64,000 bases of DNA from Chloroflexota bacterium. Lineage in GTDB: Bacteria > Chloroflexota > Chloroflexia > Chloroheliales > Chloroheliaceae. The notes under the pieces were generated by a model. The model was not told the origin of the DNA, did no database searches, and saw nothing but the letters and a program-made list of their open reading frames with translations. Each line of letters opens with the position of its first letter. The first letter of the stretch is position 1. Of the stretch, positions 17,400-26,914 are shown in pieces. Both the position numbers and the translations under genes were made by a program. Location of the stretch: the NCBI GenBank assembly GCA_028287745.1, contig JAQBPB010000032.1, positions 1 through 64,000 of the forward strand. The letters are read 5' to 3'.

Positions 17400-18327
17400 A
17401 GACCGCAAACCGTCCCATAAGGACTCTAAAGACCGCGACAAGAAAACGCCCCAATCTCCGGCCTGGGAGCGGGTCTTGCTGGCTCGCCATGTCGCCCGGC
17501 CCCATGCCCTGGATTTTATTAACGGTCTGACCAAAGATTTTATGGAACTGCGCGGCGACCGGCATTTCGGGGATGATGCGGCCTTGATTGGCGGCATTGC
17601 TCAGTTCGAGAACCGGGCCGTATTGGTCCTGGGCAATCAAAAGGGCCGCGACACCAAAGAGAACATTTATCGTAACTTTGGCAGCGCCCGTGCCGAGGGT
17701 TACCGCAAAGCCTTCCGGTTGATGCACCACGCGGCCAAATTCAAGCTGCCGATTCTAACTTTCGTTGATACCGGGGGCGCTTTTCCCGGTAAAGAAAGCG
17801 AAGAACGCGGTATCGCTATGGCAATCGCCGAAAACCTCTTGCTGATGAGCCGCTTGCCCGTGCCGATTATTTCCCTGGTTACAGGTGAAGGCGGTAGTGG
17901 TGGCGCACTGGCTATCAGTGTCGCCGACCGCCTGCTGATGCTGGAGAACGCGGTTTACTCGGTAGCCAGCCCTGAAGGCAGCGCGACCATCTTATGGCGC
18001 GATGTTTCCCAGGCCCCGGCGGCGGCTGAAGCCATGAAAATTACCGCGCCGGATCTGTTAGGCTTCGGCATCATTGATGAGATTGTGCCGGAACCGGCCG
18101 GTGGTGCGCATACCGACCCGAATGCGCTTATGGCGACGGCTAAAGCCCATTTACTGCGCCATCTGACTGACCTGGAAGAACGCTATACCCACCAGGGAGA
18201 AGCCGGTATCAAGGCCATGCTGGAAGCCCGCTACCAGAAATACCGCAAAATCGGTAGCTGGCAGGAGCTTTCCGAACAGCAATTGGAGCAGCAGTTGGAA
18301 GTAGCTGACTTATCGGTTGTCTCATAA
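17389..18327 (+). CDS. accA: Acetyl-CoA carboxylase carboxyltransferase subunit alpha
   Basis: 312 residues. Visible family motifs are LARHVARPHALDFI, ELRGDRHFGDDAALIGG, FVDTGGAFPGKESEERG and the oxyanion-forming GEGGSGGALAI. It is the partner of AccD in the carboxyltransferase. The overlap with accD gives a fixed gene order and coupled translation. The N-terminal 25 residues are strongly basic. The biotin carboxylase and carrier genes are not in this window. Confidence 0.95.
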   Translation: MPDKDRKPSHKDSKDRDKKTPQSPAWERVLLARHVARPHALDFINGLTKDFMELRGDRHFGDDAALIGGIAQFENRAVLVLGNQKGRDTKENIYRNFGSARAEGYRKAFRLMHHAAKFKLPILTFVDTGGAFPGKESEERGIAMAIAENLLLMSRLPVPIISLVTGEGGSGGALAISVADRLLMLENAVYSVASPEGSATILWRDVSQAPAAAEAMKITAPDLLGFGIIDEIVPEPAGGAHTDPNALMATAKAHLLRHLTDLEERYTHQGEAGIKAMLEARYQKYRKIGSWQELSEQQLEQQLEVADLSVVS

Positions 18328-18346
18328 CTCGCTGATTTAGAAAATT

Positions 18347-18389
18347 AAAAGCCCGGTTACTTCTGGTTAAGGAGTAACCGGGCTTTTTT
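18347..18389 (+). terminator. Rho-independent terminator of accDA
   Basis: AAAAGCCCGGTTACT and AGTAACCGGGCTTTT are perfect arms around an 11 nt loop, followed by further T. Confidence 0.93.
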
Positions 18390-18532
18390 GCGGCCGTTTT
18401 TTAGCAAGTATTCTTACTGGCTCTGCATTACCAGCAATTTTAAAACTACTGGCGGGCAAGTCTCCGGGCTGCCCTTTCGAGCGGGTGTTGTTATTGCGGT
18501 CTAAAGTCCTGGCCAGGGCTTCCGGCCATGGT

Positions 18533-18575
18533 AATAAAATACCCGGTGCCTTTTTAGGACACCGGGTAAATTTTT
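18533..18575 (-). terminator. Terminator of glgP
   Basis: ACCCGGTG and CACCGGGT form an 8 bp stem. On the minus strand it is followed by ATTTTATT. It lies 42 bp past the glgP stop. Confidence 0.65.
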
Positions 18576-18616
18576 CTCTTAAGGAATCACCAGGCCGTTA
18601 AATTTTGCCGGTGCTA

Positions 18617-21166
18617 TTAAGCCCAGCGTACCAGGCCCAGCTCATACTTGCTTAGCAGGTAAGGATGGTTGGGTAGCACCCGCACCCCAAAGACCCGGCT
18701 GCCGCCTGAATGAGCGACATAGGTTCCCTGGTAATGCAGCTTGCCGCTGTTATCCGGGGTTGCGCCTTCCACCGGCTGCATGGTCGCTACAACCTGGTCA
18801 TTCATTTTGCCGTTGTCGTCGCGGGCGGTAACCAGTTCAACGGTTACTTCCTGCTGCGAAAGGCGGCCCAACCGGACCCAGGCATCCACGGTTACACTGG
18901 CCCCAATCGGTAGTTTGCCATCGCGGGGTGCGCGGGCTTCCACCGTTACATCGCGCCAGGCATCCTGGACGTAGCGCTTCCAGACGGCCAGTTCTTTTGC
19001 CTTGCCGAAACCGCCTTCAATCACTTTCGCGGCGTGCTGCATTGCCGGGACATACAACAGGTTGGTGTAGTCCTTGACCATACGGCGGGTGCTGAAGACC
19101 GGTGCAACGGTTTTAATCGCTTCCTTCATCACGGATACCCACCCGGCGGGTACGCCATCCGGGCCGGTTTCGTAGAAGAGCGGAATAATATCCTGTTCCA
19201 GCTTTTCATAAAGGTCCAGGCTGTCCGCTTCATCGGCCGTATTCTGGTCCTGGTAGGTGCGTTCTTCTCCGATAGCCCAGCCGTTCTTGCCGTTGTAAGC
19301 TTCCGGCCACCAACCGTCCAAAATTGAAGCGTTCGGTACGCCGTTCAATGAGGCTTTCTGGCCGCTGGTGCCACTGGCTTCCAGCGGGCGAATCGGGTTA
19401 TTTAACCAGACATCCACGCCTGAAACCAGATAACGGGCCATATTTATGTCGTAGTTTTCCAGAAAAAGGATTTTACCCTCAAAGCCTTCTTCTTTGCTCA
19501 TCTTAAAGACTTGCTGGATAAAGGTCTTACCGGGCTCATCGGCCGGGTGGGCCTTACCTGCGAAGATAATCTGGACCGGCCGCTGGGGGTCGTTGAGCAA
19601 TTTCTGAATCCGGGCTACGTGCCGGAAGACCAGGGTCGCCCGTTTGTAGGTTGCGAAACGGCGGGCGAAACCGAAGGTCAGCGCCTTCGGATCAAACAGA
19701 TTGTCGGCCCGGGCGACTTCCAGGGTGCCTTCACCGATTTCAACCCGGTGCTGTTTTACACGTTCGTGGACGAAATCGAGCAACTTAACTTTTAAACTGC
19801 TGTGAATATCCCACAACTCTTTGTCCGGAATCCGGTCAATCGCTTCCCAGATTTCAGGGTCGTCCAGCTTTTCCAGCCAGCCTTCACCCAGATAACGGGT
19901 GTAAAGGTTCCAAAGTTCGGGAGCCAGCCAGGTCTGGGTATGCACCCCGTTGGTGATGTGCGTAATCGGAACTTCTTCCGAGTCGACGCCCGGCCACAGG
20001 AATTCCCACATCTTGCGGGAAACCGCGCCGTGGAGCTTGCTGACGCCGTTATGGCCGCCGGAAGTCTTGAGGGCCAGGACCGTCATACTGTACTGGCTGT
20101 CCTGGCGGGCAAATTCAATGAATTCGTCCCGGCTCTGGCCTAACTGGTACCAGTACTGGTTGAAGTATTTGTCGATCAGGTCGAAGCCAAAGGCGTCATT
20201 ACCGGCCGGGACCGGGGTATGGGTCGTGAAGATACCGGCCGCCGCGACTACTTCGCGCGCTTCATTAAAGCTTAAGCCGTAGCCCTGGACCAGTTCCCGG
20301 ATGCGTTCCAGGCCGAGGAAAGCGCTGTGGCCTTCGTTCATATGCCAGGCGGTCGGGTTATAGCCCAGTTCCCGGACGGCCCGGACGCCGCCAATACCCA
20401 GCACGATTTCCTGGGCAATTCGGATTTCGTGGTCGCCGCCGTACAACCGGGCCGACAGGTCGCGGTCGGAAGGCAGGTTAGGGTCAACGTCGGTATCCAT
20501 TAAAAAGAGCGGGATGCGGCCAACCTGGATGCGCCAGACCTTGGCGTACACCCGGCGTCCGGGTAAGTCCACCGAGATAACTACTTCCTCACCTTTTTTA
20601 TTGGTGGCGGGCGTAGCGGGCACTTCCGAGAAATGCAGTTTTTCGTAAATGGCTTCCTGGGCTCCTTCACGGTTAATCCGCTGGATAAAATAACCCTGGG
20701 GGTACAAAAAGCCGATGCCGATAAAGGGTAACCCTAAATCGCTGGCGGCTTTACAGTGGTCGCCGCTGAGAATACCCAGACCACCACTGTAGATCGGTAA
20801 GGCTTCGTGCAGCCCAAATTCGGCCGAGAAATAAGCTATAGTCGCGTCGTTCAGTTGCGGATAAGCTGTCCGGAACCAGTTTGGGGTCGAAGGGTTCATA
20901 TAAGCATCGAAGTCGGCCAGTACCCGGTCATAATTTTCAAGGTACGGCTGGTTCTGGGCAATATCGTTCAATTTTTCAGGGGTTACCTGACTGAGAAAGC
21001 GCACCGGGTTGTGATTAACTTCGTCCCAGAGAGGACGGTCAATAACGGCATAAAGCTCCTGGGCTGGGCGGTTCCAGCTCCACCAGAGATTAAAGGCTAA
21101 TTCGTACAGGCGGTTAATTCGTTCCGGCATGACCGGAAAAACAGCAACGCGACCGAGAACTTTCAA
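18617..21166 (-). CDS. glgP: Alpha-glucan phosphorylase (TIGR02094 type)
   Basis: 849 residues of the shorter GlgP family, which releases glucose-1-phosphate from glycogen or maltodextrin with pyridoxal phosphate. The PLP lysine is K604 in SGTSGQKASLNG; IYSGGLGILSGDH and MNEGHSAF are other family marks. The C-terminal 120 residues form a beta-rich extra domain (VTVEARAPRDGKLPIGASV...) common in this subgroup. The start is TTG with AGGAG at 21177-21181. A hairpin in the leader has a loop complementary to this ribosome site. Confidence 0.95.
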   Translation of the reverse strand: MKVLGRVAVFPVMPERINRLYELAFNLWWSWNRPAQELYAVIDRPLWDEVNHNPVRFLSQVTPEKLNDIAQNQPYLENYDRVLADFDAYMNPSTPNWFRTAYPQLNDATIAYFSAEFGLHEALPIYSGGLGILSGDHCKAASDLGLPFIGIGFLYPQGYFIQRINREGAQEAIYEKLHFSEVPATPATNKKGEEVVISVDLPGRRVYAKVWRIQVGRIPLFLMDTDVDPNLPSDRDLSARLYGGDHEIRIAQEIVLGIGGVRAVRELGYNPTAWHMNEGHSAFLGLERIRELVQGYGLSFNEAREVVAAAGIFTTHTPVPAGNDAFGFDLIDKYFNQYWYQLGQSRDEFIEFARQDSQYSMTVLALKTSGGHNGVSKLHGAVSRKMWEFLWPGVDSEEVPITHITNGVHTQTWLAPELWNLYTRYLGEGWLEKLDDPEIWEAIDRIPDKELWDIHSSLKVKLLDFVHERVKQHRVEIGEGTLEVARADNLFDPKALTFGFARRFATYKRATLVFRHVARIQKLLNDPQRPVQIIFAGKAHPADEPGKTFIQQVFKMSKEEGFEGKILFLENYDINMARYLVSGVDVWLNNPIRPLEASGTSGQKASLNGVPNASILDGWWPEAYNGKNGWAIGEERTYQDQNTADEADSLDLYEKLEQDIIPLFYETGPDGVPAGWVSVMKEAIKTVAPVFSTRRMVKDYTNLLYVPAMQHAAKVIEGGFGKAKELAVWKRYVQDAWRDVTVEARAPRDGKLPIGASVTVDAWVRLGRLSQQEVTVELVTARDDNGKMNDQVVATMQPVEGATPDNSGKLHYQGTYVAHSGGSRVFGVRVLPNHPYLLSKYELGLVRWA

Positions 21167-21201
21167 TTTTCACCAGCTCCTATTCTTTTTGACTCAGCAA
21201 T

Positions 21202-21220
21202 ACCTGCCAGGAGGGCAGGT
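21202..21220 (-). promoter_or_regulatory. Leader hairpin of glgP with an anti-SD loop
   Basis: On the minus strand ACCTGCC and GGCAGGT close a 5 nt loop CTCCT. The loop is the exact complement of AGGAG at 21177-21181, the glgP ribosome binding site about 20 nt downstream. Confidence 0.4.
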
Positions 21221-21495
21221 GTGAAATTAGAACTTCATCGTTCCGGTCTTTTCACGCGTATGATGCAATGAAGACTCTAGATTGTCCTTATAACAGTTGC
21301 GCGGGCATAATTAAAGAAGGCAAAAAGTCCTTCTTTATCGAATTTTATACCACAGCCCTGCTTCATGTGCAAACGGAACTTAAAAGGTAAAGCGTTTCCC
21401 CTCTGGCTGTTTCCAGTCTGGCTTCGTTTGACCCTTCGGGGGAATGGTGCTAGAATCCAAAAACTGTCCGGTTGAGACAGGCTATTTTCACCATG

Positions 21496-21511
21496 CCTTA
21501 TAATTATAAGG
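21496..21511. promoter_or_regulatory. 16 bp palindrome overlapping a -10 box
   Basis: CCTTATAATTATAAGG is a perfect palindrome and contains TATAAT on both strands. It lies 38 bp before the TTG start of the substrate-binding protein and may be an operator that covers its promoter. No convincing -35 was found. Confidence 0.45.
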
Positions 21512-21548
21512 TGGGTGTTTAACAACTAGAAGTATTCAAACAAAGAAA

Positions 21549-23429
21549 TTGAAACTGTATTCTTTAGTTTTTACCTTTAATAAAAAAAACTGCCTCATTC
21601 TCGCGCTGCTGGCCTTACTCCTTCCGTTATTGCTAACGGCTTGCGGAGGCGAAGACCCTACGGCCACTCCTACGACTGCCGTATCTGATACCACCGCCAG
21701 CACCGCCCAGACAACCGCAGCTCAAACTACCACTGCAACCACATCATCGACGGCTTCCAGCGGTACAACCGCTGCCGCCCCAACTGCTGCCGTGTCGCCG
21801 GGTAGTACCACTTCCGCCGCTCAAACAGCTCCGGCGGCTACATCTACCCCGGCTGATCCCGCCGGAACGCCCTTCGCGGTTTCTACGGCCGGTGTGCCAG
21901 CCTCGCCGACACCGACCGGGGCGCTTAACCCCGACCAGCAAATCCTGAATATGGCCGGACCGGATGTCAATACCTTTGACCCGGCCCTGTCCAGCGATAC
22001 GGGGACCAGCTTTGTCATGCGCCAGCTTTATTCCGGCCTGGTTACGCTGGATAAGAATTTGAATGTGGTGCCGGACCTGGCCGCTAAAATGCCGGACCTG
22101 AGCGCGGGCAGCACTCTTTACACTTTCAAGCTGCGCGAGGGCGCCAAATTCCAGAGTGGCAAAGAGATTACGGCTGAAGATTTCAAGTATTCTTTCGAAA
22201 GAGCCAGCGACCCGAAGCTTATCGCGCCGGACGGTGCTTCCGCCTTGCCCGCCGCCAACTACATGACCGATATTGTAGGAGTACGGGAAAAGCTGGATGG
22301 CAAGGCTAACGATATTTCCGGTGTCCAGGTTAAAGATAAATATACCCTTGAGATAAAATTGACCGCCGCCCGGCCCCAGTTCCTGGCGAAACTGACTTAC
22401 AACGTGTTTTTTGTGGTTAACAAAGACGCGGTTTCCAAAGGTTTCGAGCAGGTTGACGGCAGCGGGCCATTCAAGCTATTAGAGTACAAGCGCGACCAGT
22501 TTCTCAAACTGGGCCGCAACGATAATTTCTATTTAGGAGCGCCCCGCCTTTCCCAGGTCAACCTGGCCCTGGGCGCGAACGCCGCCAACAGTACGGTCCT
22601 TTACGACCAGGGTAAACTGGATTTAGCCGGAGTTGGTGCTTCGGCTGAAGTTGAAAGAGCCCTCGACCCCGGCGGAACGCTTAATAAGGAACTGGTGGTG
22701 AAGCCGCAACTCAACCTGTTCTACCTGGCCTTTAATACGCATGCCCGGCCTTTTGACGATATCAAGGTCCGGCAGGCTTTTAGTCTGGTGGTGGACCGCC
22801 CCCGGATTGCCAGGGCCATGTTTGAGAACAAGGTAAAACCGGCCAGCGGTATCCTGCCGCCCGGCTTGCCCGGCTACACCGGCAATCCTGGCCCGCTTTC
22901 CTATGATATTGGTAAGGCGCGGGATTTGATTGCTCAATCCAGCTACCGCAGCCCGGCCAACTTGCCGCATATTACGCTCTACAGCACCGGCGACCCGCTG
23001 GCAGGAGTCTTGCAAGCGACCTATAAAGAGGCTTTTGGAATTAATCTGGAAGTCAGGAACTACGATTTAAGAGAGTTCCAGAGCGGCTTGAGCCAGAAAC
23101 AATTCCAGATGTACCTATATGGCTGGACGGCCGATTATCCTGACCCGGAAAACTTCTTGCGGTCGTTGCTGGGAAATAGCAGCCCTTATAACGAAAGTGG
23201 CTACAACAGCAACCAGTTCGAGGATTTGATGAAGCAGGGCGACCAGCAGACCGATATGAACCGGCGGCTGGAATATTACGCCCAGGCCGAACGTCTGGCC
23301 CTGGGGGATGCGCCGCTGCTGCCGATTTACCATGAGGTCAGTTATACTCTGGTTAAACCCTATGTCAGGGGTCTAGAGATTACTCCGGCCGGTGTGTGGT
23401 CCCTGAAGGATGTTTATATTCTGAGATAA
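21549..23429 (+). CDS. Peptide/oligopeptide ABC transporter substrate-binding lipoprotein (family 5)
   Basis: 626 residues. A signal peptide ends in the lipobox LLTAC with Cys32, so the protein is lipid-anchored outside the membrane. Residues 36-130 are a long Thr/Ala/Ser/Pro linker. The family 5 solute-binding domain follows (FDPALSSDTGTSFVMRQLYSGLV, AEDFKYSFERASDP, DIKVRQAFSLVVDR), as in DppA/OppA. No permease or ATPase gene is nearby, so the transporter partner is unknown. The start codon appears to be TTG. It is followed 3 bp later by a GNAT gene. Confidence 0.88.
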   Translation: MKLYSLVFTFNKKNCLILALLALLLPLLLTACGGEDPTATPTTAVSDTTASTAQTTAAQTTTATTSSTASSGTTAAAPTAAVSPGSTTSAAQTAPAATSTPADPAGTPFAVSTAGVPASPTPTGALNPDQQILNMAGPDVNTFDPALSSDTGTSFVMRQLYSGLVTLDKNLNVVPDLAAKMPDLSAGSTLYTFKLREGAKFQSGKEITAEDFKYSFERASDPKLIAPDGASALPAANYMTDIVGVREKLDGKANDISGVQVKDKYTLEIKLTAARPQFLAKLTYNVFFVVNKDAVSKGFEQVDGSGPFKLLEYKRDQFLKLGRNDNFYLGAPRLSQVNLALGANAANSTVLYDQGKLDLAGVGASAEVERALDPGGTLNKELVVKPQLNLFYLAFNTHARPFDDIKVRQAFSLVVDRPRIARAMFENKVKPASGILPPGLPGYTGNPGPLSYDIGKARDLIAQSSYRSPANLPHITLYSTGDPLAGVLQATYKEAFGINLEVRNYDLREFQSGLSQKQFQMYLYGWTADYPDPENFLRSLLGNSSPYNESGYNSNQFEDLMKQGDQQTDMNRRLEYYAQAERLALGDAPLLPIYHEVSYTLVKPYVRGLEITPAGVWSLKDVYILR

Positions 23430-23432
23430 TTT

Positions 23433-24338
23433 ATGTTTGACCAATTACGCCAGCGCTTCTTTACCGAAGCCGGTAGAAATAAACCGGCGCGGGTTGAGCC
23501 GCTCCTGCCTTCCCAGGTCGGTGAACTCAACTTAAACTGGACCAGCCACTTTAATACTCCGGCTTTGCGGGAACATATCGAGGAGTTCAGCGGTCTTTCG
23601 CTGCGCGTAAGTGGGCACTCAGATTATATTATCGGCGATAACTGGCGCCGCCGCCGGGAAATCGGCCAGATAACCGAAACACGGACGCGCTACCAGCGGC
23701 TGCTACTGGTGGACCAACTGGTGGCCGAGTTTGCCCGGCGCAACTACAAGCTGGTTATCCTGGGTCACGATGAACAAAATGACCACCAGGAGTTTTATAC
23801 TGACGCCGGGTTCGAACAACTGGAACGGATCGTATATTACGAGAAGTCGGATATGCGTATCCTGCCACTGGCGGAATTCCCGCCGGTTTCAATGGAAACC
23901 TACCGGCATACCCCGGCCCAGGTCAATGACCTGCTGGCAGTCGACAATGCGGCTTTTCCCTGGCTCTGGTGGAACAGCCAGGCCGAACTGAACTTCTACC
24001 AGGCCCAGGAGGGCGTAACTATCTACCTGGCTTACCGGAAGATGCCAGATGGCACCCGGCAGCCGGTTGGCTATTTTGGCTTTACGCTTTATGACCGGTG
24101 GGCCCACCTGGACCGGTTGGCGGTAGTGCCGGGCCTGCAGGGCCAGCGGGTGGGTGCCTACCAACTTGGTTATGCTATCGGTTTGATGGAGCGCCGGGGG
24201 GCGCAGCGAGTTACCCTTAGTACACAACTAAATAACACCAGGTCCCAGGCTCTTTACGAAGGCTTTGGATTTCACCGAGTTAAATCCCTCGAATACAGCC
24301 TGGTAGGCAAGTGGTTACATTCCCCAAGTGCGGGTTAA
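23433..24338 (+). CDS. GNAT family N-acetyltransferase
   Basis: 301 residues. The C-terminal half has the acetyl-CoA-binding GNAT core: LDRLAVVPGLQGQRVGAYQLGYAI (motif A, with the Q/R-x-x-G-x-G/A pattern) and NNTRSQALYEGFGF (motif B). The N-terminal half is a second, degenerate GNAT-like domain. The substrate is unknown. It starts 3 bp after the stop of the peptide-binding protein, so the two are probably one transcript. Confidence 0.82.
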   Translation: MFDQLRQRFFTEAGRNKPARVEPLLPSQVGELNLNWTSHFNTPALREHIEEFSGLSLRVSGHSDYIIGDNWRRRREIGQITETRTRYQRLLLVDQLVAEFARRNYKLVILGHDEQNDHQEFYTDAGFEQLERIVYYEKSDMRILPLAEFPPVSMETYRHTPAQVNDLLAVDNAAFPWLWWNSQAELNFYQAQEGVTIYLAYRKMPDGTRQPVGYFGFTLYDRWAHLDRLAVVPGLQGQRVGAYQLGYAIGLMERRGAQRVTLSTQLNNTRSQALYEGFGFHRVKSLEYSLVGKWLHSPSAG

Positions 24339-24528
24339 ATAATCTTACTGCTACAAGATTTTCGCCCGGTCAGGCTGTGCGAATCAGGTCTTTAGTTTAA
24401 TTGGAATGTTCACGCTCGAAAGCGTTATCCTGGGGCTATCGAGCAGGGAACTTTAAAAAGGTTTTTGATTTAAGTTTCCTGTAAGCTAAAAGTCATAGCT
24501 TTGTCACGAAACAGGAGTTGCAAAAGTA

Positions 24529-25791
24529 ATGCGTGTTTTAATGCTGGCATGGGAATATCCTCCGCATAAGATTGGCGGATTGGGTAAACATGTCACCGAG
24601 TTAGTCCCCGCTCTGGCAGCAGAAGGGGTCGAAATTTTCCTGGTAACACCCCGCATCAAGGGCGGTGAGCCCTACAGTGAGGAACCGGTTGAAGGAGAAG
24701 GCAGTATCAAAGTTTACCGGGTAGACCCGGCCGAAGTTGATTCGAACGATTTCTTTTCTCTGGCATGGCGGACCAATTTGAAACTGCAAGAAAAGGCCAT
24801 CGAAGTTATGGAGCAAAACGGGCCTTTTCACCTTATTCACGTCCACGACTGGCTGGTTGCTTTCGCCGGGGTTCAGATCAAGCAGCAGTTCCGGCTGCCG
24901 ATGGTCGCGACCATTCACGCTACCGAACGCGGGCGCGGGCGCGGGCATTTGCCCGGTGAACTGCCCCGCGCCATCAATAATGTAGAATGGTGGCTGACCT
25001 ATGAAGCGTGGCGGGTAATCTGCTGCAGCCAGTATATGTCCAGCGAGGTCCGGGAGTATTTTGAAACTCCCCTGGACAAGATTGACATAATTCCAAATGG
25101 GGTCAATACCAGCCGTTTTGAAGCCCTGGACAACCTGCAACTGGCCGAGTTCCGGTCCCGGTACGCCGCCCCCGGCGAGAAAATTATTTTTTACGTGGGC
25201 CGGGTAGTTGAAGAAAAAGGGGTCCGGGTGCTGGTTGAAAGCGCTCCCTCGGTTATCGAAAGCTGGCCCGCCTGTAAGTTTGTAGTCGCCGGGATGGGGC
25301 CGCAGTTGCAAGAGTTCCGCCAACTCGCCAAAGATAAAGGTTTAGCGGAACGATTTTACTTCACCGGCTTTATTACTGATGAAGAGCGTGATAAATTATA
25401 TAAAGTGGCGGATGTAGCCGTATTCCCGTCACTTTATGAACCCTTTGGCATTGTCGCCCTGGAAGGGATGGCGGCTAAAGTTCCGGTCGTGGTGGCCGAT
25501 ACCGGCGGCCTGACCGAAGTAGTAACCAATCACCAGACCGGGATAATGGTTTATCCCAATAACCCGCAGTCATTGACCTGGGGAATTCTGCATACCTTGC
25601 AAAACGAAGGTTGGGCAAAATCCCGCGCCGAGAACGCTTACCAGACGGTTAAAGATGTGTTTAACTGGCGGCGCGTGGCCCTGGACACTATCGCGGTTTA
25701 TCGCCAGGTCTACAATGAGTATCTTGCCAGCGATTGGAATAAAAAACGTCCCAGCCGGTTCAAGTTACCTGTTAACTCATTAGCGAAGTAA
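24529..25791 (+). CDS. GT4 glycosyltransferase, glycogen synthase-like
   Basis: 420 residues of GT-B fold. The N-terminus has WEYPPHKIGGLGKHVTEL, the loop typical of starch/glycogen synthases and their GT4 relatives. The C-terminal donor site has VGRVVEEKGVRVLVES, FTGFITDEERDKLYK and PSLYEPFGIVALEGMA (the E-x7-E motif). It probably uses a nucleotide or phosphate-activated sugar to extend a glucan or make a glycoside. Start at ATG behind CAGGAG. Close to glgP and glucan enzymes, so a part in glycogen turnover is possible. Confidence 0.85.
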   Translation: MRVLMLAWEYPPHKIGGLGKHVTELVPALAAEGVEIFLVTPRIKGGEPYSEEPVEGEGSIKVYRVDPAEVDSNDFFSLAWRTNLKLQEKAIEVMEQNGPFHLIHVHDWLVAFAGVQIKQQFRLPMVATIHATERGRGRGHLPGELPRAINNVEWWLTYEAWRVICCSQYMSSEVREYFETPLDKIDIIPNGVNTSRFEALDNLQLAEFRSRYAAPGEKIIFYVGRVVEEKGVRVLVESAPSVIESWPACKFVVAGMGPQLQEFRQLAKDKGLAERFYFTGFITDEERDKLYKVADVAVFPSLYEPFGIVALEGMAAKVPVVVADTGGLTEVVTNHQTGIMVYPNNPQSLTWGILHTLQNEGWAKSRAENAYQTVKDVFNWRRVALDTIAVYRQVYNEYLASDWNKKRPSRFKLPVNSLAK

Positions 25792-25827
25792 TTTTTATTA
25801 TCCAGGGAAGAAAATAGGAGTGGCTAA

Positions 25828-26901
25828 ATGGCAAGTAGCTTTGGTAAAGTCTTTTCGATAACGAGCTGGGGCGAGTCACATGGTCCGGCGGTAGGTGTAG
25901 TCCTGGACGGTTGTCCGGCCGGGTTGGAACTTTCGGAGGCCGATATTCAAGCCGACCTGGACAAGCGGCGGGTCGGGCAGAGCGAAGTAACTTCGCCGCG
26001 CAACGAAAGCGACCGGGTACAGATTCTCTCCGGGGTGTTCAACGGGCTGACGATGGGCACGCCCATTTCGATGCTGGTCTGGAACCAGGACCAGGATAGT
26101 TCTAAGTATGAAGATATCAAGGACAAGTTCCGGCCCGGCCACGCCGACTACAGTTACCTGGCGAAATACGGCGTGCGCGACCACCGGGGCGGCGGCCGTT
26201 CCAGCGCCCGCGAAACCGTCGGCCGGGTGGCAGCCGGGGCGGTTGCCCGGAAACTGCTGGCCCGCGAAGGGGTGAAAATTGTCGGTTATACCGCCGAACT
26301 GGCCGGGTTAATCGCCCAGCGGGTTGACTTTGACGAAATCAACCGCAATATCGTGCGCTGCCCCGACCCGGAAGTCGCGCCCCTGATGGTAGCGGCGGTC
26401 CTTAAGGCTAAAGAGGAAAACGACTCGCTGGGCGGCATTGCCGAAATCCGGGCGGTGGGCGTTCCGCCTGGACTGGGCGAGCCGGTCTTTGATAAACTGG
26501 ATGCGGATATTGCCAAGGCCATGATTTCGATTGGCGCGACAAAAGGTATCGAATTCGGTTCGGGCTTTGCAATGGCCCGGATGCAAGGCTCCCAGTCCAA
26601 CGACCCCTTTGTCAATAAAGGCGGTAAAGTCGGGACGGTGGAAAACAAAGCGGGCGGCATCCTGGGCGGCATCAGCACCGGCGAGGATATTGTGGTGCGG
26701 CTGGCGGTTAAGCCTACCTCTAGCATTGCGCGTGAGCAAAACACAATCAACACCAGCGGCGAGGCGACCAAAATTGAAGTTAAAGGCCGTCACGACCCGA
26801 CCATTATAGTCCGCCTGGTGCCGGTAGCCGAAGCAATGATGGCTCTGGTCCTGGCCGACCACCTGCTGCGCCAGCGCCTGGCGCGTGTAACCTTTGAATA
26901 A
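25828..26901 (+). CDS. aroC: Chorismate synthase
   Basis: 357 residues. Family signatures are [20 protein letters not shown] near the N-terminus, [14 protein letters not shown], and [21 protein letters not shown]. It uses reduced FMN to convert EPSP to chorismate, the last common step to aromatic amino acids. Ribosome site AATAGGAG before the ATG at 25828. Other aro genes are not nearby. It ends only 13 bp before the zinc-finger gene and shares its transcript. Confidence 0.96.
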   Translation: MASSFGKVFSITSWGESHGPAVGVVLDGCPAGLELSEADIQADLDKRRVGQSEVTSPRNESDRVQILSGVFNGLTMGTPISMLVWNQDQDSSKYEDIKDKFRPGHADYSYLAKYGVRDHRGGGRSSARETVGRVAAGAVARKLLAREGVKIVGYTAELAGLIAQRVDFDEINRNIVRCPDPEVAPLMVAAVLKAKEENDSLGGIAEIRAVGVPPGLGEPVFDKLDADIAKAMISIGATKGIEFGSGFAMARMQGSQSNDPFVNKGGKVGTVENKAGGILGGISTGEDIVVRLAVKPTSSIAREQNTINTSGEATKIEVKGRHDPTIIVRLVPVAEAMMALVLADHLLRQRLARVTFE

Positions 26902-26914
26902 GGAGTTTCTTTCA

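Larger units (their letters stand above)
21167..21548. other. 382 bp divergent region between glgP and the peptide-binding lipoprotein
   Basis: Contains the glgP leader hairpin (21202-21220), an AT-rich core, and a 16 bp perfect palindrome with overlapping -10 boxes (21496-21511). The 82-codon ORF on the minus strand here is not supported. Confidence 0.7.

Noticed and set aside
21277-21525. 82-codon minus-strand ORF opening with IIIRHGE, which resembles a phosphoglycerate mutase start
   Set aside because: Only the first few residues fit; the rest has no histidine phosphatase features, and the ORF overlaps the promoter and palindrome region.
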